A stretch of 64,000 bases of DNA from Rutpela maculata (taxonomy: Eukaryota; Arthropoda; Insecta; Coleoptera; Cerambycidae). A model generated the notes under the pieces. It had not been told where the DNA came from, did no database searches, and saw only the letters and a list, made by a program, of their open reading frames with translations. Positions 1 through 10,736 of this stretch are shown here, piece by piece. Location of the stretch: assembly GCA_936432065.2 (NCBI GenBank), contig OW386285.2, forward strand, positions 174,387,984 through 174,451,983, given 5' to 3'. Position numbers and translations under genes: made by a program. Every line of letters begins with the position of its first letter. The first letter of the stretch is position 1.

Positions 1-1165
1 ACGGGTTTCCAACGTACATGGATTCGGTTTCAGAAAAAAGGGTTTGGAAGGAAGTAACGGCTATTTAAGAAGCTGTTGGGGCACCGAGCACATGGCTAGA
101 TAAACCCCCTAGAGAATTTTGTTAAATTATATTTAAAGGAAGGGCCATTCTGTGAGAAGGTACGTCTAAATTTGTTTCGCCGTGTAGGCAGTTTGTTAAT
201 TGTTCCTCGTTTGCAGTAACGATAACAATATTTCTTGTTTTGTAGATTTGCCGGCCTAACTTACGTATGGCTAACTTGCATTTTGCAACTTACACTTTGG
301 AATTTTCGCATTTAGTAACTCTTACCCTGTAGACTTGCTGTTTAATATTTAATGATTGTATGATCCTGGATCTATGTTAATTCGAGCTGTAATACGGTTA
401 TATGGTTGGAAGCGCTGTGTGATTCGATTATTCAACCGGCTATTAGATAACCACGGTCGCACGTGAAGCATGCCGCCCGGCCGCTGGGTCGCTTACCCTG
501 ATGAGAATACATGGTTGTAACACGTTATGCAATAAGGAATTGCCCTGGATGTCCATGGTACCGTGAGGTGTCGACAAATTAAAAATAAGGTCAGACTGTT
601 TTTCTATTTACTCAGAAACGGCGACGTGAAATTCCAGCCTCTGATTTTACAATAAACGTCGTGTGAGACGACGGCGTTGAATTATAAATTTACCAATCTT
701 TTCAAAGAATTTGTTTGCTAGATTACCAAGCCAATTTTACGCTTAACTTAAGTCAGATAATCTCGTTGATATTACGATTTTTAATAAGTTCCACAGTTAC
801 TGTGAACCGCAAATAGTACTATTTGAGGGGGCCAAAAAAAGCGGACCATTTGTGAAATTAAATGAATTAAGTATTAAGCATTTTGATGCTCGTAGAGCAC
901 GTTCTTACCCCATAAGGATACCTTATTGTGATACATTTTTATTATTAAATCTAATTTGAGGATCCAACCTTGACTTTATTTTTTTGCAACACCCGCAAAC
1001 CCAAAAGGCTAGGATAGGCATTTTTTCTTGGTCTTAACTAAAACAAAATTAAGTGGCGCCTATTTAAATAATTGAAGACTTTAAAATTCAATTTTCCAAA
1101 GATCCTTACTCACACCCAATGCCTCCGACGAGAGAGCTGCCGCCTAGCAAAGTATAATCCCCGGA
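1..1165. repeat. Left arm of a large inverted repeat
   Basis: This stretch pairs, as a reverse complement, with 4,226-6,260. Examples are the block at 1,110-1,150 (ending GAGAGAGCTGCCGCC) with 4,255-4,300, the block at 545-700 with 4,730-4,860, and the block at 1-260 (containing AGATTTGCCGGCC) with 5,990-6,250. Similarity is imperfect, so the repeat is old. The arms differ in the middle: 260-530 here is replaced by about 1.1 kb (4,875-5,985) in the other arm. The arm is still paired at base 1, so it probably continues outside the window. No protein was recognised in it. Confidence 0.7.
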
Positions 1166-1306
1166 GGGATTATAAAGATTGTGTCAAGATCATTACTGTT
1201 GCCATCAACTACCGCAGAGAAATCGCATAATATGTACAGCATCCAGGACTACCGACTTTTGCATCTTCTAGTAAGTATCTTAATTTAGTTTTAATTTAGC
1301 CAATTC
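1166..1306. other. Unassigned sequence between repeat arm and LINE end
   Basis: This is the likely 3' untranslated end of the LINE fragment read on the minus strand from 1,306. No poly-A or microsatellite tail was identified with certainty. Confidence 0.3.
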
Positions 1307-1970
1307 TTATTTTAAGGTTACAGGAATTAACCCCATGGATGATAAAATCAAGGGAAAAATGCGAACCTGCTCCATCTGCCACAGCCTTTGAATCTCCTCA
1401 GTATATTTTTGGATCTTTTCAAGATATTTTTCTGTCATGTTGTTATTATTCGGGGTTGACACATCGATTAGCAGTGTTTGTTTGTCTTTCTTGTTTATCA
1501 CTCTAATATCAGGCCTATTGTGGTTTATTGTTCGGTCTGTTAGGATAGATAGATATAGATAGCAATAGATCTTATAGTTCTCGTTCTCAACTACAGGTGG
1601 CGGTTCGATGGTATAATATGGTTTACGTTCCGAATTGCTCAACCCTAGCATCTCAGTTAGTTCGATGTAAACTATTGCAGCGACTTTATGTCTGTGTAGA
1701 TACTGGGACTTGGCCAAAGTGGGACATCCCGATAGAACGTGGCCTACTGTTTCACCATACATATTACATTGTCGGCATTTGTCATTATCAATGTTTGCTT
1801 TTATGATATATTTTTCATAGTTTTTTGTGTTAATTACTTGATCTTGAACGCCTAACATGAAACCTTCTGACTCGGGGAATAGTTGTCCGTTCTTTAGCCA
1901 AGTTAGCGACGCATCTTTGTCAACACCATCGGAGTGCAGATCTTTATAGTATCGCCCATGTAACTCTTAT
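1307..1970 (-). pseudogene. 3' end of a non-LTR retrotransposon with restriction-like endonuclease
   Basis: Reading on the minus strand from about 1,970 to the stop at 1,307 gives the C-terminal part of a pol protein: a conserved lead-in (KDASLTWLKNGQLFPESEGF), a CCHC knuckle (C-RQ-C, then H and C in GHVLSGC), and a restriction-like endonuclease core (RPD, about 13 residues, then LLIDVSTP) followed by a helical KYLEKIQKY stretch. PD-x(12-14)-D after a CCHC knuckle is the endonuclease of R2/R4/Dong-type LINEs. The reverse transcriptase is absent, so the copy is 5'-truncated at about 1,970, where a TTATTATTGTTATTATTA run begins. The reading is open through this segment. Confidence 0.75.
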
Positions 1971-1984
1971 TATTGTTATTATTA

Positions 1985-2125
1985 GGACAAAGTATTTAGA
2001 ACTTCATAAGCATTACACTGAATTAAATTTTAGTTGAAAATACTGGAACCAGGCAGAAATTTTAAAAATAGCTGCATAATAGTCACACATATTTTTGAGG
2101 TTAGCTGTGACGTCATGTGCAGATA
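1985..2125 (+). repeat. Fragment matching the arm of the 41-47 kb foldback
   Basis: The segment from AGGACAAAGTATTTAGAA to GACGTCATGTGCAGAT closely follows 46,440-46,590 (and the reverse complement of 42,360-42,530), including the phrase TTTTAGTTGAAAATAC and the CAGGCAGAAATTTTAA block. It is a solitary piece of the same foldback family, so that family is dispersed in this genome. Confidence 0.7.
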
Positions 2126-2187
2126 ATAGCCACACTGCCTACCCTTCGCCCCACTTCAGCTTTATCTTTATTGATGAAACTTTGTGA

Positions 2188-3320
2188 TTGGTGTTGTCTC
2201 CTCTTATGCCTCAACATAATTTACATCTCCTTGAAAAAATCCCTGAATATGTTGCTATTAAAGCTTACAATAAATTACCTAATAAATACAAAAGCTTAAA
2301 TGAAAGAATTTTTAAACAAAATATCAAAAACCGCTGCCCAAGGAATCACTACTTCCACATCCAGATTCTATATCCAAGTCACTCACAACGAAAAAACTTT
2401 GTATGTGAAAATAATTATTTATGCAACTTTAATAATATAATATTTGAAATCTTCTACCCCAAAAACCCATAAAACGATACCCCCACATCGGTAGTGGGGT
2501 GGGGGTGGTGATAGGAGGGTGGTAGTGGGGGGTGGATCAAGTAAAAAATATTTTGAGGTTTCTGGTTCCTGTACATACATTAAGTCATAATTTTTTTTCA
2601 TCCCCTTTAATAAGGGGGTGGGGGTGGTAATGGGGGTGGCTAATGCCAAAATTTTTTTTTGAGACCTTAGCTTCTTTTGTATATACTAAATACCAATTTC
2701 GTGGACTCTTACCTGCTTGATTTACCCATTTACCCCAAATTTACCCCAATTTACACCCCAACCCTTCGACGGAACAAGATGAAAATATAATCTAGTTCTA
2801 GATCTCGTTAAAGTACATATGTGTACCAAATTTCAAGTCAATATCTCAAACGGTTCCAGAGTAAACGTGCGCACAAAAAAAAGTTACAGACAGACAGACC
2901 GACAGACAGAAATTTTTTTTTCGCTCAAACTTAAAATCTCGACGTTTCATGACATTTTAAGCCTATTTGGACAATAAAAATTTTTTTGTCGTTACTATAC
3001 TTCCACTGGACGTGGAAGTAAAAATTATTATTGAATAAGTGTTACTATTCAACTGATGAATATTTCAGTGATAACGAGCTGTAAATTTGTAGTTTTTTTT
3101 TTGCTCTTTTATATTTTCTATGTTATGTTTTGTATTATATTATTCGGTTTATATGTAGTTTTGTATCTCTTTCTTATATGTATATATAAAACTTCATGTC
3201 CTTATACAATAAGGACAATTTTACTTAATGTAATGTAGACATACATTTTTTCCCCTTTACTTTTTATACATTTTTTGTATCTGAAATGGTGAATAAAGAT
3301 GATTGATTGATTGATTGATA
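2188..3320 (+). pseudogene. LINE ORF2 C-terminus and 3' UTR, split by a repeat A insertion
   Basis: 2,188-2,330 reads as a typical C-terminal RT tail (HNLHLLEKIPEYVAIKAYNK, LPNKYK, FKQNIK). The reading stops at repeat A (2,331-3,020) and resumes directly at 3,021 with KLLLNKCYYSTDEYFSDNEL and a stop at 3,084. Removing the insert restores one continuous tail. The 3' UTR then runs to AATAAAG and a (GATT)n tail at 3,298-3,319, a usual end for CR1/L2-like LINEs. The 5' end is truncated near 2,186. Confidence 0.7.
2331..3020 (-). repeat. Repeat A, copy 1
   Basis: This is a 690-bp copy, reversed relative to the orientation used here: start TACTTCCACATCCAGTGG, end GAAGTAGTGATTCCTTGG followed by GCAGCGG. 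The family has complementary outer words (ACTTCCACATCCAG / CTGGATGTGGAAGT), an 8-bp stem at the start (ACTTCCAC/GTGGAAGT), a (CTGT)n stretch, a purine/pyrimidine-biased GGGGTGGGGGTGG block, and short ORFs that are only by-products of that block. It is inserted in an A-run inside a LINE ORF. Confidence 0.85.
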
Positions 3321-4014
3321 TCAACCTGACTTAACCTAACCCCCCGCTTTAACGTTCCTGGCCTGCTCCCCTGCTTCTCTGCCTACCAGGATGTGATCTT
3401 TCTTTCCTAGATTCAGTATTCGGTCCACTGTTCTTGCATGCATCCTTGGGAAAACCCATATCAACATTTCCAGCCTTGCTCCGGTGATGAGTTAGGGTTG
3501 GGTTGGTCCTTTGTCTTTTTCGGTCCATAATGCATTAATCCATTGTTTATTATGTCTGTTCCAGGTGCAGTATATCTTCTTGCTCTACCGTGATTTCTAG
3601 CAGTTATTCCTTGGATGGTGGCTTATTGAAGGGCCTTCTTGTATTAATTTGATTTGTTCATTTTTTGCTTTCTCTTCTTCCTCAAGTTTATCTGTCCAAT
3701 GTTGCAATGGTATGCATCTTCTCGTGTACATATCATCATTTCTTCTGTATTTGACGAATGTAATATTTGCAAATTCCATGAGTCAAGTAAAATTACTGTT
3801 TTCATAACATGTTAAGTACAAAATTTTATCTAATCCCGCTCTAAATTAGAAAAGAAATGACAATTTGCTTTGAATACTATTTTACGGTTCCCATCATAGC
3901 TACTGCTTGCAGCCGTACAAATAAATTCTGTGTTTATCGCTTTATCTAAGCGTTGGTACGGATTGACGTTTGTATAAACAAACTTTACTTGTCAATCTGC
4001 TGAATTTTTTGAAG
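3321..4014. other. Unassigned, possibly decayed coding sequence
   Basis: No family was recognised. The base composition is higher in G+C than the surroundings between 3,330 and 3,560. The minus strand has short open pieces (for example 3,597-3,779) with a Glu/Lys-rich stretch. It could be an old transposon remnant, but no motif supports a name. Confidence 0.25.
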
Positions 4015-4190
4015 CAAATTAAGTTGAAATTGATTGATTCAGATATGGATATTCCATCTGATATATTTAAAACAATCGGCTTTAGCAGTAAATTCAATAA
4101 TACCTGGTAAATCAAAAAGCAAGTATGAAGAAGTATATAAGAAATTAGAAAATTGTTGTCAACAAATAGGTTCAATAATCAGTTACGTAA
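4015..4190 (+). pseudogene. N-terminal fragment of a tyrosine-recombinase-like protein
   Basis: With one frameshift near 4,080, the plus strand reads DMDIPSDIFKTI, then LAVNSIIPGKSKSKYEEVYK and KLENCCQQIGSIIS. The pattern 'S-x-IP-x-KS-x-x-Y-x-x-x-Y-x-K' is the start of the core-binding (SAM-like) domain seen in Crypton/phage-integrase-like proteins of insects, and it matches the better copy at 53,974. The catalytic C-terminal domain is absent. The fragment lies inside the inverted repeat of 1-6.4 kb. Confidence 0.5.
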
Positions 4191-4225
4191 ATTTTTTTTT
4201 TACATAACTAGTTATGTAATGAAAA

Positions 4226-6260
4226 TGGCTATAACCCCCCTTGGGGAATTATGCAATGCTAGGCGGCAGCTCTCTCATCAGAGGCATTAGGTGTGGGTAA
4301 GGTTCTTTGGAAAAAATTAAATTATTAAACGTCTTCAAATATATAGGCGCCACTTAATCCTGTTGACATTAAGATTAAGAAAAAATGCCTATCCTAGCCT
4401 TTTGGGTTTGCAGATATTGCAGAAAAATAAAATTGAGGTTGGGTCCTCAAATTTGATTTAATGAAAGTTAAAATATTTATATCACAATAAGATTTTTCTA
4501 TGGGGTAAGAGTGTACTTTACGAGTGTAAAATACTTATAAAATTTTACATACGGTTTGTTTATGGGCCACCTCAAATAGTACTATTCTCGGTTCACAGTC
4601 ATGTAGTACTTATTAAATCTTTGTTACATTAACGTAATTATCTGATATAATTTAGATATAAAATTGTCTTGAAATTTAGCTAAAAAAATTTGAAAGTATT
4701 GGTATAATTTATAAGTATGACCACCGGCTCACATGACGTTTTTCATATAATAAGGGTTGGAATTTCACATAGTCGTCCCTGAATGGTAAGAAAAAAATGG
4801 TACAGTCTGACCTTATCATAGACAGTCGACACTTCACAACACTAGGACTTCCAATCCGTATTGCATACACTCAAAGAAATAGTATGGGTAAATTCAACAA
4901 AAAAAATGGTTAACTATATCGTTAATTTTGTTAAACCAAACTATATTGATGGTATTTTTAAACAAGAGGTGATTGTTATTTTAATTAATAAAAAGTTGTC
5001 GTAAAACAAAACAAACATTAACTTAAAAAATAGATGAATAAGACTATTATTTTGTTGAATTCTGTCAAATTAAACTAGATAATTGTATATTTTATTTTTA
5101 ACTATTATCGAATTGTAATTCAGACCCAGTATTAGTTCGCTGTATTATTGTACTTGGTAGACAAACCAATATTATTGTCGTCTTCTAGAAGTTCTAAAAG
5201 AATTACCATAAAATTTGCTTGCTTACCACGTAGTCTATTAAAGAAATTATTCCCAGATGACGCCACATACAAATCACTGACAATAATCAATCATGCATTA
5301 TCTTATACTCTTATGAATTTTTAGAAAATTAATAACATGATTGCAATGTTCAAATTCTCTCAGGGATCATCGATATATTTGGATGGATCTTATAAACGAT
5401 CTCTAATCTTTGGTTTGGGTGGTCTGATGTCTCAATACTGAGATTTTGGCTAACCAAAAAAAACTTCATCATACAATAAAGCGTAGATCAACCTAAAAAT
5501 TAGTTGGTGAACAAAAAACAAAGTCGTTGTACTATTTAATTGTAGACCAAATTGAAAATGGTTAGTGAACATAAAAAAATGTCATTGTACTATTTAATTT
5601 GTTATTAAACTAATATTTGTTTACGAAAACAAATAAAGTTGAATGACTATTCTTTTCTGATTGATTTAACTATGAAACTAGATAGGCGCGATTTCATATG
5701 CTCTTTTTGGTTGAATTTACCTATCATTTTCTTTGAGTGTAATGTGACTATTTCATTTGTTCTCAGGCAGAATATACGACACAACAGCAGGGCAGCACAC
5801 ACCACATGCGGCAGCGGCTATGACTCCATTTTTGTAATTTCTAGTAGGTCTTAATTTTACATCAGGCACGGAGCAGGCATAACGAACCACATCGACTGAC
5901 AAATATATTTCAAAGATTATCCAACGGATGGTTTAATAATAAGGCAACACAGCCCTTTCAATAGTACAACAATATCATAACCCAAAGATATCATAGGCCG
6001 GCAAATCTACAAAAACAAGAAATATCGTTATCGTTACCACAACCAAAAAAACAATCAACAAACCGCCTACACGGCGAAACAATTTAAACGTACCTTCTTG
6101 CAGAATGGCCTTTACTTTAAATATCAATCAATAGCTCCCTATTCACTAGGAGAATTTATCTAGCACATGTGCTCGGTGTCTTAACAGCTTCTTAAATGGC
6201 CGTTAATTTCTTCGAAACCCGATTTATCTGAAATCGAATCCTTGTTCCTTGAAAATCCGT
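4226..6260. repeat. Right arm of the large inverted repeat
   Basis: Reverse complement partner of 1-1,165. The pairing blocks are 4,226-4,870 and 5,985-6,260. The intervening 4,875-5,985 has no partner in the left arm and holds an imperfect direct repeat of about 65 bp (5,495-5,610, two units sharing TTGTACTATTTAATT). The pairing may continue a little past 6,260, beyond what the left arm in this window can show. No gene was recognised. Confidence 0.65.
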
Positions 6261-7078
6261 ATTGAAAAACTATTTTGAATGGGAATTAATACATCACGCA
6301 ATGACGTAGTCAAACCGTGCTTATGGTGCGCCGTGCTGACGACCTGCTTCAAAAATAAACAACCAACATGACCGTTTCTGCCCGAGTATTGGCTTAAACA
6401 AGTATTAATTGGGAAATTCATGGCTTAAATGCAAATAGATCCCAGATATAAGGTGATTGAGAATGAACACAACAGTACGCGGCACTTATCTTAACAAATA
6501 GACCTTTTCTGAAGCTTCCTAGTACCATAGGGGAGTCGAACATTTCTTTCATGGTTTAATAACAAGGTTATGTGCTATTTCGGTTATTTAACAAACTCAA
6601 ATATTGTTGTAGCGCTATCTTGGCTGCTACTGTCCCACTAGGGGTTACATCCAAGTAAGCTTCTAAACACATTTACTCAACACAAAATGTTTAGCGCGAC
6701 AGAATAATTCCGGTCTATAGCATCCAAATGCAACATGTAAACATTTATATAATGAAGATATAATTATAACTGTTATGTCCCTCCTATATACACAACAAAG
6801 GAATGCTCTTAACCCTTAAAGTACAGAACAAGGTAGGGTATACAAAAAGAACCACGCATACAGGGTTCGCCTCGAAAAGTATTAAATACCCATTACATGA
6901 CAGTTATGAAAAATGTGACGTTTTGTAACGTCAAAAATGCATTTAAAATTTGACTTTTCATAACGGGGTTAGATAAAAAATTTAAATAGCAACAACATAA
7001 ACAAACAAGGTTTAAAAATCTGTTGTGCCATGACAAATATTTTCTGGAGTCCACAGACGACTTATGATTTTCTTCACA
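6261..7078. other. No recognisable feature
   Basis: AT-rich non-coding sequence. Open frames here are short and show no motif. Confidence 0.4.
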
Positions 7079-7728
7079 TTTTTAATTGACTTATTTCACG
7101 TTAGAAAGTTTGGTAAAAAGTGTCACGGCGAAAACTAGATTGGTATCACTAAAACTTACTGAAGTAAGCTTAATGATAATTCGTACAGGGTCCTTCTGGC
7201 AGTACAAGGCGTACTACTCGTCCTACTGACTTTAGCTCGATTTTCGAGCACTTCATGTCTTTTTAGTAGGACTGAGGCCCCCACCATTCGATAGATAATT
7301 TCCCAACGATTAAGCGCAAAAAAAGACGAAGTTTCTAGCTCTTTTAGTACCAAAATGGCGTGCAAGATAGTGACAGGGCGAGGTATTACGTTTTGGTTAA
7401 GCATTTTGATGCGCCACACAGTGAAAAATGCTTGAAACGCGCGTCCTACTTGCAGGACTTACAAATCTGAAACTCGGTGTACAAAAGTACTTCTGGAAGC
7501 GCTTCCGGCAGGACTTTCGCTTGTACGAATTATGATTAAACATTAAAGACGCTGAAAACAATGATGTGATTATTATATTATAGGTATTTAATTTCTACAA
7601 AGTTTGGGTATTAGACGAGTTGGTCAACATGTGCAGCGACTTTTATAACTTTTAGTGATACCAACCTAGTTTTTGACATGGCACTTTTTACCAAACTTTC
7701 TAACGTGAAATAGGTCAATTGCTTTTTA
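7079..7728. mobile_element. Inverted-repeat (foldback/MITE-like) element
   Basis: The outer 80-90 bases are complementary: 7,085-7,160 (TTATTTCACGTTAGAAAG, then TTTGGTAAAAAGTG) pairs with 7,640-7,720. Inside, 7,172-7,200 (GATAATTCGTACAGG) pairs with 7,520-7,545. No transposase is present. A related copy interrupts ORF1 of the LINE at 9.8-10.07 kb, so this is a mobile family. Confidence 0.6.
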
Positions 7729-8026
7729 AATTGCCAAGTTCACATAAAAAAATTACAAAAAACAAATGTTTCATAAATCATTTTTGAGAGAAATTTAACT
7801 ATCAGCTGCACTGCTTTTTTTGTTATAACCAATATTTTAGAGAATTTTAAGCTCTACCAAAAAGATACGTATAGTGTTATGCCTTATCTCGATTAGTTTT
7901 AAGATACTGTCAAAAAAGCATAGAAAGTCCTCTTATATTGTTACTATTGTTGTTAATAATTTTTGTATTCGGATAAAAAAGTGGGTACATACCTAACATA
8001 AGTATGGTAATCTAAAACAGTTCTTT
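7729..8026. other. No recognisable feature
   Basis: AT-rich spacer between two repeat elements, and nothing codes. Confidence 0.4.
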
Positions 8027-8715
8027 TACTTCCACGTCCAGTGGAAGTATAGTAACGACAAAAAAATTTTAAAAAATTTTTATTGTCCAAATAGGCTTAA
8101 AATGTCATGAAACGTCGAGATTTTAAGTTTGAGCGAAAAAAAAATTTCTGTCTGTCTGTCGGTCTGTCTGTAACTTTTTTTTGTGCGCACGTTTACTCTG
8201 AAACCGTTTAAGATATTGACTTGAAATTTGGTACACATATGTACTTTAACGAGATCTAGAACTAGATTATATTTTCATCTTGTTCCGTCGAAGGGTTGGG
8301 GGGTAAATTTGGGGTAAATGGGTAAATCAAGCAGGTAAGAGTCTGTGAAATTGGTATTTAGTATATACAAGAGAAGCTGAGGTCTGAAAAAAATTTTTGG
8401 CATTAGCCACCCCCATTACCACCCCCACCTCCTTATTAAAGGGGATGAAAAAAAAATGTGATTTAGTGCATGTACAGGGACCAGAAACCTCAAAATATTT
8501 TTTTACTTCATCCACCCCCCACTACCACCCCCCTATCACCACCCCCACCCCACTACCGATGTGGGGTATCGTTATATGGGTTTTTGGGGTAGAGGATTTC
8601 AAATAGCATATTATTAAAGTTCCATAAACAAATATTTTCACATACAAAGTTTTTTCGTTGTGAGTGACTTGGATAGAGAATCTGGATGTGGAAGTAGTGA
8701 TTCCTTGGGCAGCGG
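8027..8715 (+). repeat. Repeat A, copy 2
   Basis: A full-length 689-bp copy from TACTTCCACGTCCAGTGG to GGGCAGCGG, followed by a T-run. Internal landmarks in order are the CGACAAAAAAAT block, the (CTGT)n run, the TTTACTCTGAAACCGTTT block, the CCACCCCCATTACC block and the terminal CTGGATGTGGAAGTAGTG. Confidence 0.85.
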
Positions 8716-8752
8716 TTTTTTTTATTATGACAGAGGCTTGTGAAGAGTAAAG

Positions 8753-9143
8753 TAGTATTACTATGAGAAGATGCCAGCAAAAAATATGCGCAGAAACGAG
8801 TTTGTGCGCTTCATCATTCTAAACCAATGAGAAAGAATTACGTGACATTCAATGTCAACACCAGTGACGGCGGTGCCCCGCAGTAGAGCGGCGGCGACGG
8901 TAACAATAATAATAAAACAACTTTATTAGGCAAAGTTTAGTAGAACTTACTATTCTTACACTTCTCCTAAACAAAGGTTACTCATAACGGTTGGCAAGTT
9001 TTAATCTACTCCATTTTCACAGTTCCTTGACCGCGAAAGTTTTATTGCAATTACACATTCCTATACCCGAGATAAAGCTATGCCACTGGTAAAAATATTC
9101 GCGCATTTTGGCTCCGCCCTGGCATCTTCTCATAGTAATACTA
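8753..9143. mobile_element. MITE with 25-bp perfect terminal inverted repeats
   Basis: The element starts TAGTATTACTATGAGAAG and ends with its exact reverse complement (CTTCTCATAGTAATACTA); the inverted match is 25 bp without error. It is 391 bp long and non-coding, with a short (AAT)n-like run near 8,905. The ends start and finish with TA, which fits a TA target duplication, but the superfamily is not proven. Confidence 0.7.
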
Positions 9144-9381
9144 GTCTAATAATGTCTGCAGATATCCTTTAGTTACTATGCTTGGACGACAAGCTGAGCA
9201 GCTAAGTAGATTATTTGCAAACATTTAAATAACCATCCTTATTAATACTTTATCAGATACTTATTGAATACCTATAAAAATAATTATTTCCCACAGTCTA
9301 TCAGTGACAGTCAAACAGTAAGGTTGATTCTCTCTTGCTCAGATAAATTTAGTGACATATTTTCAATTTTTATTAATTAAA

Positions 9382-10736
9382 ATGAGTGATGAAAGTAGTG
9401 GAAACGAAATGGAAATTAGTGAAAGTGAAAGGGACACTTGGAAAACTGTGAGGAAGAAAAAAGATAAAAACAAAAGGCCTCTAGACTCCCCTCCAATTCT
9501 AAGGAAGAAGACAAAAACTATTTCAAGTGAAGGGATAAATACTATCATCATAGGAACTCCACAAAAAGATTCTAACACAAAAACAAGCCAGATAAGCACA
9601 AGACAAAACACAAACAAAAATTTCACAACAAAAAACTACTCAGCTAAAATGAATGAGATAAAACAAAAACAGTATAATCATTTATTTTACATTAATACAA
9701 CCACCTCAATAAACAGGCTAGAAATGGCAGAGATATGGGAAAATAAAAGACCCAACAACCATGACATAATACTAAAAACAACTAGAGGATTTTTATCGTC
9801 TAATACCCAAACTTTGTAGAAATTAAATACCTATAATATAATAATCACATCATTGTTTTCAGCGTCTTTAATGGTTAAGCTTACTTCAGTAAGTTTAAGC
9901 TTTAAGTTTTAAGCTTACGTTTAGCATTGAAGATACTGAAAGCAATAATATGATTATTTTATTATATTTTATATATACAAAGTTTGGGAATTAGATGAGT
10001 TGGTCAACATGTGTAGTGACTTTTAGTGATACCAATTTAGTTTTCGCCATGACACTTTTTACCACTAAAATCATTTTAATTAATACTCTACAAAAACTTA
10101 AGTCTCGAGAGAAAATTTCAAATTTTTCTGAAACTAACACTTTGTCAAAATTTTCATCAAAACCAACAACAAGCCAGCAATCTTTCTCTTGTGTTATTGC
10201 CGCAGTAGAGCTTGACATAAGCGATGATCAGATTAGTGGAAATCTTAAATTCACGCACACATCTGAGAACTGTAATGCACCCCCAAAATGCAGTAAATGT
10301 GGTCAAAATTATAACACCAATAAATGTAAAACCAATCTACCTCCCAAATGTACACCTTGTGTAATGTACTAAACGACCTACCAAACCCATAGAAGGCATA
10401 CCAAATATACCAGTAAAATTATTAGATAAAAAATCCAGTGAAATTACAGATTCGACGAAGAAAACCTCTAAAATACATGCACCTCTCACTGTACATGATT
10501 TAATCATAAATACTTATATACACAAATTAAATAAGCCGAAGAATACAAACAGAGACGAATTATTACTCAAATTAAGGAAACGATTTATGGCCGACTATAA
10601 CATTGACACCACAGTTTCATTTATTTCTGGAAATAGAATTTATATTTTAATGTTCGATATGAGCTTTCCTGATCTACCTTCACCTACAGAACCTACACAT
10701 GGAGAAAATAATGTGCAAATTCTCGTCCAAACTTAA
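9382..10736 (+). pseudogene. ORF1 (gag-like) of a non-LTR retrotransposon, interrupted
   Basis: The ATG at 9,382 opens a Ser/Glu-rich, then very Lys-rich protein (TWKTVRKKKDKNKRP). It runs to about 9,795, is interrupted by a foldback insertion, resumes near 10,061, and carries a zinc knuckle (CSKCGQNYNTNKC) followed by further cysteines at 10,270-10,365. A stop at 10,370 is bypassed by a +1 shift, after which the frame stays open to 10,736 (KRPTKPIEG ... SFPDLPSPTEP). ORF1 with basic N-terminus and CCHC knuckles is usual for Jockey-superfamily LINEs, where it binds the RNA. It overlaps the ORF2 start at 10,699. Confidence 0.7.
9795..10060. mobile_element. Foldback element inserted in LINE ORF1
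   Basis: 9,795-9,875 (CGTCTAATACCCAAACTTTG ...) is complementary to 9,920-9,995 (... AAAGTTTGGGAATTAGATG), giving arms of about 65-80 bp around a centre near 9,895. The right part continues with the same TTTTAGTGATACCAA and CTTTTTACCA words as the element at 7,079-7,728. It breaks ORF1 of the host LINE. Confidence 0.65.

Noticed and set aside
8397..8606. Pro/Thr-rich ORFs starting MALATPITTPT in repeat A copies (2,419-2,649 minus, 8,397-8,606 plus, 63,763-63,987 minus)
   Set aside because: The frames are open because of the CCACCCCCATTACC low-complexity block. Copies 3 to 8 do not keep the frame, and no fold or motif is present.
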